Shown: one piece after another, positions 55,070 to 64,000 of the stretch
Layout of the letters: every line of letters starts with the position of its first letter
How positions within the stretch are numbered: position 1 is the first letter of the stretch
Assembly: GCA_036924085.1 (NCBI GenBank)
Contig: JAVGWX010000019.1
Coordinates: 15,848,696 to 15,912,695, forward strand
DNA length: 64,000 nucleotides
DNA from: Ariolimax columbianus
Taxonomy: Eukaryota > Mollusca > Gastropoda > Stylommatophora > Arionidae
Direction: 5' to 3'
The notes under the pieces: generated by a model
Told to the model about the DNA's origin: nothing
Database searches by the model: none
The model's input: only the letters and a program-made list of their open reading frames with translations
Made by a program: the position numbers and the translations under genes

Positions 55070-58000
55070 TATAATAATAATAATGTTTGCTTAGGCGTCT
55101 TCCCTTGCTGGTACAATATGTAATGTTTTTCCCTATCCTTCTTCTTCATACGCTGTCAAACGTCAACCTGTATTTTTTTGAAAAAAAGCAGCGGCCATCA
55201 TGAGGCTGTCCACACTGCCATAGAGCTTGTCTAGTGTTGCCATTGGTGATGGCCACATGTGCTTTCTCTGGTCCTCGTATGTCGGGCAATTTTGCAGCAG
55301 ATGTTCAGCGGTCATTTTCCCGGTACCACAAGTGCATTCGTCAGTGCCACCTATCTTCAGTTTATTGAAAAAGGTGGTACCTCAGTCTGTTGTGGCCTGT
55401 GCGGAGTCTGAAGACCACGACCTGCTCTCTTCTGTTTAACTGGTAATAGGCATCATTTATTTGTGTAGCCAGTATGTTCTGTTTCCCATTTGGTCCTGTA
55501 TCTAGCTCTAATAAACCTTTTTGACTCTCCGTATGTCATACTAGGATCTGGTTGTGGTAGTCTTGCACCTTCTTTTGCCAGTCTGTCTGCCTCCTCGTTG
55601 CGTTGGATGTTACAGTGGGATGGAACCCACTGTACCACTACTCTTTTTGGTGCAGACTGCTGGCATAGTTGACAGAGTACTACTCTTAAATCATTGAGTT
55701 CAGTATTTTTCTGGCTTTTTAGTGCTGTGACTACGGCCAGCGCATCTGTAAACAGGATTATCTGGCTTTCATTTCTTTTGCCTGTCAGCACTGCTTCTAC
55801 TGCAGCCCTCAGTGACTCTGCCTCCGCTCTGAAATTGCTTGAGTATTTTCCAGTTGCCACTGACAGTGTTATTTTTGTACCATTTGGTAGGCTCAGGAAT
55901 ACCCCTGCCCCTCCGTTCTGTGTTTGTTACAGAACCGTCGGTGTATGCAAGAGTCCAGTCCATGCTTGGGTAGTTTTTCGTTATGTACCTCAGTGTTATG
56001 TCTCTTCTTTCTTTTTCAGTCTGACTGTTCTTGTTTCCAATACCTGGTATATTTTCTACCACCTCCGGAATGATATGCTGCTTCCAGGTAGGTTTGCGTA
56101 CAGTAGGGATGGGCTTTGGTGTTAATTTGTTCATATGGTCTTCGCTCATCTTTGCTTTGGCTATTTCTGCAAAGTTTCTCCACTTTTTTTTCAGAGGTCC
56201 ACATAGCCAGATCGTCTGCAAACGTGGAGCTGTGGACTCTTCTTTGTATATTCTCTGTGATGTTGTTTATATACACCAGGAAAAGTGTGGGTGACAGTAC
56301 TCCCCCTTGGGGTACTCCCTGCTCAAGTGTCAACTTTTTGCTCATCTGCCCTTGTATTTGAACTCTGGCTGTTCTATTTTCGAGGTAGTGGCTGATCCAT
56401 CTGTACATTTTCACACAAACTTCACTTCTTCGTAGCTTGACTTTAAGTCCCTCTTTCCACACCTTATCAAAGGCCTTCTCTAAATCCACCTAAACCGCTA
56501 CTGTGTGCTTTTTCTCCTGGTAAGCATCCTATATTTCCTGGGCTATGAGAGTGATCTGGTCCTCAGTGGATCTGTGCTGTCTAAAGCATGCTTGCTGTGG
56601 AATTAGTATGTGTTTTTCTTCCAGATGCCACATCAGTCTGGTGTTTATCATACGCTCCATCAGTATTCCTACACAGCTCAGTAGACTGATAGGCCTGTGT
56701 CCATTTGGATCTGTTCTATCTTTTTCTTTCTTTGGTACTGGTATAAGTACAGCATCTTTTATAGCCTGCGGTACAATTCCTCTTTTCCAGCTTTGGTTCA
56801 GGACTGATAGTAGCTTCCTCTTTGCTGTTTGGGCCAACCCAATCAACATTTCGTTTGTTACGCCTTCTTTTCCGGGCGATTTCGTTTTCTTTAAAGTTCT
56901 CATAGCCTCTTCCATTTCATTCATTGTTAGTTTTGCCATCATGTGCTCCTCTGGTGCCATATTGATGTTGTCGTGGCTCTTTTGTTCTTCACTAATGTCT
57001 GTGTGCCTGTCTGCAGGGACATCAATGTGGTTTGCTCTGGCATAATGTTCTATAAAGGCGTTTGCTGCTTTTTTTCCAGTAAGCATGTTTTCGCCCTGCT
57101 TGATGGTAATTTGTTTATTTGATGGTGTTTCGTCATTCACGACTCTGACTAACTTCCATAGTTTGTTCCCTTCTTTATCTAAATTTAGGCTTTCTGTTTT
57201 GTTTTTCCACCTGTCTCTTATTTGGTTGAGTGTTCTTTTGTATCTCGCTGTGATAGTCTAGAGGGCGATATTTGCCTCCATATATTGTTCTCTCTCTGCC
57301 ATGTTCCTAGGATTTGAGACTTTGTCTTCCGCTTTCTGCAATTCATCATTCCAATATGGCTTGTAGTTTTTCCTTGCCCCTCTTGGGATGGTTTCGGTGG
57401 CTGCTTGCATTATTGCTTTGCTTAGGCTTTCCACCATAGGTTTCATATTGTTATTCAGTGTGTTGATGGTTTCACACAGCCCATCTGTCAGAATTGCAAA
57501 TCTGTCCCGGTCGGCCCGTTTATAATTACAACGTGGGAGCGGTTTTATTTCCTGTGGGCCTACTTCCATATCAATTTCTAGCCTAATTGGCCTGTGGTTG
57601 TTACCTGCCAATTGGTTGAGCACCTGGCGGTCTATTTTGTGGTGAATATCCACCGTGGAAAAGGCCAAGTCTGGAGTACAGGTGGTATGCCATGTTCTAG
57701 AATAGCAGCTAGGGCTGTCCTCCGGCCTATTGATAAGATAGAGATTTGTGTCTATCTCCCAGTCTTCCACTTCATCACCTCTGTTGTCTGTGTCCGAATA
57801 TCCCCAATCTCTCCGAGTGGCTGTTGAAGTCTCCAACTACTAGGCAGCTGGAGTCCTTTATTTCCATACTTGAGAGCGACAGGTCTTTGTTCGGTGGGCC
57901 ATACAGGTTGAAGACGCGGATCTTCGTTTCTTGTGTCATTATGTTTCCCTATCGATCTCTAGAATCTTCCCACTTATAGCATTGTTTACCTCTGTCACCT

Positions 58001-58265
58001 TTCCTTCCTGTATTGTTTTCAGCAAGGGAGTTATATCTTTTGATGTGATCAAAATATTTGTCAGATTCTGATCTCATAATTTCATTCAACAACTCTCATT
58101 GCACGTCTAATTGCTCCATGACAGTCTTATTTGTTTTTGCTTCTTTCCGAAAGATGCGCTTTATTTCTTCTATATATCCACATTTCAAATGCATCAATAT
58201 ATTTCTCTTATCGTTTCTTCATTGTCCATGTTTCTACATCACATATAGTAATGACAGCTATGAAT
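55070..58265 (-). pseudogene. LINE-D 3' fragment split by LINE-N
   Basis: The two arms are 57944-58265 (FEMWIYRRNKAHLSERSKN, DKYFDHIKRYNSLAE, KCYKWEDSRD in mixed frames) and 55070-55137 (continuation and an (ATT)n tail). The LINE-N element between them is bounded by a 10-bp target-site duplication. Confidence 0.7.
55138..57943 (-). pseudogene. LINE-N, 2.8-kb copy (APE, RT, RNase H)
   Basis: Minus strand from the 5' truncation: APE remnant KIRVFNLYGPPNKD and CLVVGDFNSHSERLG; linker KPYWNDELQKAEDK; RT MEEAMRTLKKTKSPGKEG, DPNGHRPISLLSCVG, DLEKAFDKVWKEGLK, QGVPQGGVLSPTLFLVYINN, TFADDLAMWTSEKK; RNase H LAYTDGSVTNTERRG, FRAEAESLRAAVEAVL, IILFTDALAVVTAL, VQWVPSHCNIQRNEEADRLA; then FIRARYRTKWETEHTGY and the knuckle. 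Stops near 57257 and 56490-56530, frameshifts near 56200 and 55860, and a likely deletion after the RT palm make it inactive. Flanked by TTTCCCTATC (55128-55137, 57944-57953). I/Nimbus-like. Confidence 0.93.
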
Positions 58266-58439
58266 AATACATGATCACTCTGCTCTTATTTTTAATTTGT
58301 GAGTGACTTATTTTAATGTCAATATATGACTCATGTTGATAAAAACTGATTTGGTCATTCCTTTTCTCTTCCGGATTTCTATTTCGCATCTCCCATGAAA
58401 TATTTCAGTATTTGATCGTCTAAGTTTATAATATATTTT

Positions 58440-58795
58440 GGAATCAAGATGCTGAGCAGTGTATGAGCTGCAGCGGTCAGCAGCCCATAGCTGACTGCTA
58501 GCGTCAGGACCTACGAACCAGAGCTGCCAAGACCATTTTACACCTCCATGTGATGATCCTGGATAACAGGCTGCAACAGAACAAACTCGCTAAGGAAAAG
58601 GGATCGAAGAGGGAAGGCTAACCTAGTACTCAAAAATGCCTCCTGAAGTCGGACCACAAGATGCAAATATCACAATCAAGCAGTAAACTACGACACAGCG
58701 CACATCATTCTTTTGTTCTCCATACAACATCATGCTACTTGTAAAATCCTTTTCGGGCTTGGTAGCAGGATATTGAGAATGAACAAAGAAGAAGG
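58440..58795 (+). mobile_element. C-family element, forward copy
   Basis: GATGCTGAGCAGTGTATGAG, TAGCTGACTGCTAGCGTCAG, GCTGCCAAGACC, ATCCTGGATAACAGGCTG, AGGGATCGAAGAGGGAAGG, CTGAAGTCGG, AAACTACGACACAGCGC, ending GATATTGAGAATGAAC then AAAGAAGAAGG. The GAA tail is visible. Confidence 0.9.
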
Positions 58796-60240
<1,445 letters not shown>

Positions 60241-60319
60241 AAGTAGAGGTGTGAGTGTGCGTGTCTACATCTAACTATAAATATATAGATATCTACTTTT
60301 ATACATATATATATATATA

Positions 60320-60810
60320 TAGCATGTCCTATATAGAACGTCGCTCCCATCACAGACCTGTATGAAAGAAACTCATTCCCTTGTCAAACTAGCCAAATGG
60401 GATAAAGATGATGAGCAGCGCATGAGCTGTAGTGGTCAGCGACCCATAGCTGACTGCTAGCGTCAGGGCCAGCAAACCAGAGCTGCCAAGACCCTTCTAC
60501 ACCTCCAAGCGATGATCCTGGATAACAGGGTGCAGCAGACAGACTGGCTGAAGAGAAGGGATCGAAGAGGGAATGCTAACCCGGTACTCAAAGAATGCTT
60601 GCTGAAATCGGATGTGTTGGGCCGAAAGGTCTCAGTCCAGGGTATCCTGAGGATATTTCTGTAACATTTTGATTCGAAGGACTGGATTATTTTATTGATG
60701 TTTTGGTAACCGCCCATGCTTTGCAGCCACATGCTGACACGGAAAAAGACACATGCTCTCAAGACTTTTCCTTTTGCGGTTTTATGGTGTTCTGTCATTT
60801 ATATGAAGGT
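60320..60810 (-). pseudogene. LINE-D 3' fragment split by a C element
   Basis: Arms 60320-60395 (matches 7530-7600: GCATGTCCTATATAGAACG, GAAAGAAACTCATTCCC) and 60645-60810 (RACVFFRVSMWLQSM, minus strand; matches 7840-8000). The C element occupies the middle. A (TA)n tract at 60300-60320 marks its 3' side. Confidence 0.8.
60395..60645 (+). mobile_element. C-family element inserted in LINE-D
   Basis: GATGATGAGCAGCGCATGAG, ATAGCTGACTGCTAGCGTC, GCTGCCAAGACCCTTC, ATCCTGGATAACAGGGTGC, CTTGCTGAAATCGGATGTG, GGGCCGAAAGGT; truncated there, so its 3' third is missing. Confidence 0.88.
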
Positions 60811-60998
60811 AAAAGATATCCTTTAGGAGACGTAACCACTGGCCAGGCATGAAGTGTCAGACTTCAGTATACTTAACACCAGCTTGTGTGAGGTGGCATG
60901 GCCTGTTCCCTTCCTGCCTTTTTTATTTCCTAACCGTAAGCCAGATATCTACAGCTGGTTTGACTAGAGTTTAACGCCTGCATGAGTTCGATCTCCTC

Positions 60999-61325
<327 letters not shown>

Positions 61326-62098
61326 TTGCTATGGATCCAGTAGCATCTCGCCCTTCGACCCAATGCCATGTAATGGTATCTGCATGTGTTTATCAACTGT
61401 TGTCTAGTGCCATACAAAGTGTTCCATGTATCTGGCCACGGCGGAAGAAGCATTTTCCTAAAATCATTGAGGGCTGAGCACTCAAAGAGATGATGATCAA
61501 CGGTTTCAAATGGGTGTGTACACAGCTGGCACTCAGGATTATGTTGTGGTTGGATTCTGTTCAAGTGTTTGTTAAGTGGAATGTGTTGGGTTCTCAGTCG
61601 GAAAATGATCCACGGATCCGTCCTTGTGAGTTGATTTACACTGTCATTTGGGCTGGGACTTGTCATATGTCTGTAGACCTCCATTCGCGTGTTTCCCATG
61701 GCCCATCTGTTCAGCCACATTTTTTTGTTCGCTGATCTTATGAGCTGTTGTCTGTTTGTAAAGCTGTTGTTGTGTGTGGCTGTTCTTGTCTTGATCCATT
61801 CTTTGCTAGTCTTCTGCCTTGTCATTGCCAGGTGTGCTTGGGTGTCCAGGGATCCACAGCAGAACTATTTTGACAGCACCGGAAGTGATAATGTGGTCAA
61901 TGTCTAGAGATATTTGAATAAGGTCAGGTCTACAATGACCAGCAACTTCTAATGCTTGAATAGCTGACATTTAATCCGTGAAAATAACAGTGTTTTGGAC
62001 CTTTGAAGGAAAGACATCAAAAACTGTTCTCAGATGGTACAAAGCGGATTCAAGTGTAGTGATCTCAGTCTCATAGAGCAACCCCACCCCACCCCACA

Positions 62099-62115
62099 CC
62101 CCCCCCCCCCCCCCC
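62099..62115 (-). repeat. Poly-C tract (17)
   Basis: Follows a CCCCACCCCACACC stretch inside LINE-F; it interrupts the RNase H region. Confidence 0.93.
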
Positions 62116-63608
62116 GTAAGCATTAGACAGTTCATCAGAGGATCCATCCGTTCGGAAAGTTTGTGGAGGTATGTCTATTACTTCTCTCTGTAAATTTTGT
62201 CTTCTTTCTGGTAGATGGTATTTTTCTTTGATTTCACTAACACGGTGAAGTACATACTTTTGTTTAATTCTGTTTTTTTGCTGCCAGTTTTTCCAGAAGG
62301 CGTCTGTTGGGATGATCCCCCGCATCTCAAGGGGTTCCATTTATTTGTGGATTTCGCAAGCTGCAGATGGTGTTGTCCTCATTGCCCCACTAATGAAACG
62401 CAGAGCACTATTTTGCACCCTGTCCATGGATTCCAAGATCTTTGTCTGCTCATCAATTCCAAGTTTGTCTATGCTGTCATTTTCTGGCGTGTATTCTGTG
62501 TGCTGTTGTCTCCATTATGTCCTCGTGGATCGTTTGATGAGTGTCTTTGTTTCTTTAAGGTCTGTGTATTGGGAATCTGTCGACACTTCCGGATTTTGGG
62601 AGCTCATCTGCTTTCTCGTTTCCAGGGATTCCACAGTGAGCTGGAATCCATTGTAGGCCTAAATCTTTTTTTGTGTTTTGTTTTGTTTTTGAGACAGCAA
62701 TTCTATGTTGTTTTTATTTCATGTGAGAGCCTGTCTTGTTTGTGGCTTGAGATGGCGTGGAGTCTGTTAGAATAACAGTTTTTCTTGTATTTATGTTTTG
62801 GCCGATAAGAATCTGAGTTGCTGTGTGAACAGCTATTTCTTCAGCTCTGAAATTGGTACAAGTCTCTCCTGCTGGTATGTAGTGATTTTCTATGTCGCCA
62901 TTGGAGTGTTCGATTTAGACTCCACTGCCTCCCCTTTTATCGCTCACAGAGGCAGATCCATATGTGTACACATGTGTCAAGAGTTGCTAGGGTACTGTGT
63001 CTTGAGCTCCTGTAGAATGTGGATTTTTTGCTCTGTTGCCGATTGCTCACTTTTCTTCGTTAACCCTGGAACCTCCAAGATTATTTTGGACCGATCCTGG
63101 CTCCAAGTCCAGGGTTCTGGAATGAGTGTTTTGCACTTTTTGGTTACAGTTTCAAGGATGTCTGCGTGTTTTCTATGGATTCCTCTGGTCGGATGGTTGG
63201 GTCTTTTTCTTAGTAGTCTGTTTTTTATTCTCTCTTGGAACTGGTGCAGAGGATGATCGGGTAACCTCTTTAGTTTTTAAAACTGAGTAAGATTTATATT
63301 TTCTCCTTAATTCAAGGAGCTCAATATTTGCTGTTTTTCCCAGCTTTGTAATTGGAGTGCTTTTCAATGCCCGGGGTAATTCTGAGACCCATATTTTGAA
63401 CCCGGTCTAGTTTTCATGTGTTGTTTTGACCGCTGTTGACCAAGTGCTAGAGGCATATTCCATGATTGGTCTGATTGCACGGGTGTAGACTTGCTTGGGG
63501 ATTTTTTTGCTGCCCCACCTACCTCCCGCCCCTCAATCCCCACGATGTACCAGTCAGTTTTTTCATCACTGAGTCTTTTTATGGCCGTGGCCGGATTTTC
63601 TCTATATT

Positions 63609-63667
63609 TGACTTCCAGGTAAGTCTCAAGTCAAATGTGACTTCCAGGTAAGTCTCAAGTCAAATGG
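63609..63667 (-). repeat. 29-bp tandem duplication in LINE-F
   Basis: GACTTCCAGGTAAGTCTCAA occurs at 63610 and again at 63639, each followed by GTCAAATG. It causes a frameshift in the thumb-side coding region. Confidence 0.92.
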
Positions 63668-64000
63668 GACTCCAAGGAATCTGGTTCTGTCCAACTGAGG
63701 TATTTGTTGGTTTTCTATATTTATTGTAATTGTTTCCTTTTGGGGGTAGAGTAAAAGGGAGTGGAGGAGGTTTTTGGTGTGATTTTTTTCAGTCCCCACT
63801 TCTTTGTCCAGTTCTCCACTAGCAATAGTGCAGCTACCAATTTTGAACCTTGCTAGTTCCTGGCACAAAGTGTTAGATTTCTCCAGGAACTAATAGAGAC
63901 GTGTGTTTATCATTATCTCTGCTGATTTGCCCTGGCATGATGTTAGGGAGATGGGCCGATAGCTGTTTGGTTCACTCGGAGGTTTTTTTGTTTTTCAATA

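Larger units (their letters stand above)
61330..64000 (-). pseudogene. LINE-F, RT remnant, RNase H and knuckle (runs off the window)
   Basis: Minus strand: PNSYRPISLTS (RT motif, 63940-63975), then directly NTLCQELARFKIG and RTRFLGVPFDLRLTWKSHL (thumb side), a degraded RNase H region (about 61930-63060), TRQKTSKEWIKTRTATHNNS, NKKMWLNRWAMG, DPWIIFRLRTQHIPLNKHLN, then the knuckle ECQLCTHPFETVDHHLFEC and NTCRYHYMALGRRARC. It ends in a (CAA)n tail at 61312-61330. Shared with 17930-19300 and 52495. Confidence 0.87.

Noticed and set aside
56545..57045. 166-codon open frame on the plus strand
   Set aside because: Antisense shadow of the LINE-N RT domain.
62215..63256. Open frames of 186 and 152 codons on the plus strand
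   Set aside because: They oppose the LINE-F coding strand and have no domain; shadows of the degraded RNase H region.

Overview
This is a eukaryotic genomic window, most likely from a lophotrochozoan and probably a mollusc. The evidence is one recognisable animal kinase gene split by canonical GT-AG introns, APE-type LINEs of the kinds common in mollusc genomes, several tRNA-derived SINE families, and a very high minisatellite load. No prokaryotic operon, ribosome-binding site or phage structure is present. The species cannot be named from sequence alone.

The only host protein-coding gene I can support is on the minus strand: the 5' end of a salt-inducible kinase (SIK; closest to SIK3 by motif). 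Exon 1 is 59822-59962 (start codon, Gly-rich loop), exon 2 is 33658-33774 (VAIK lysine, helix-C Glu), and exon 3 is 27391-27454 (hinge). They join in phase into 107 codons. Intron 1 is 26.0 kb, intron 2 is 6.2 kb, and intron 3 runs at least to the left edge of the window. Nearly everything else up to position 59821 is therefore intronic repeat. A TATA-less promoter with CRE-like and NRF1-like sites lies just beyond exon 1.

Left part (1-27390): large minisatellites dominate (units of 22, 27, 28, 31, 32, 33, 34, 35, 37, 38, 46 and 64 bp). Many sit inside transposable elements. Three dispersed families, here called A, B and C, share a core (CAAGACCC ... CAGGCTG ... CTGGCTAA). In each, a family-specific minisatellite sits directly 5' of that core. 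One 32-bp array lies in the zinc-knuckle codons of a LINE, and another sits inside a tRNA-derived SINE.

Middle part (27.4-60 kb): mostly dead, 5'-truncated LINEs of at least seven families (labels N, F, E, G, D, K, CR1-like are mine), often nested. LINE-N (I/Nimbus-like, RNase H domain, GAA tail) gives five short copies with 9-13-bp target-site duplications and one 2.8-kb copy (55138-57943) inserted into another LINE. A CR1/Rex-like LINE (44938-46345) is inserted in an 80-bp satellite array. Right end (60.3-64 kb): a long (TA)n tract and an I-like LINE (LINE-F) running off the window.

No complete functional transposase or reverse transcriptase is present: every element I read has a truncation, a stop, a frameshift or a lost catalytic residue. 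I see no CRISPR, rRNA gene or functional tRNA gene. The best candidate for something undescribed is the A/B/C element superfamily with a positionally conserved internal minisatellite, together with the possible pairing of these elements to LINEs that share the same 3' tail (C with LINE-N, GAA; B with LINE-F, CAA).
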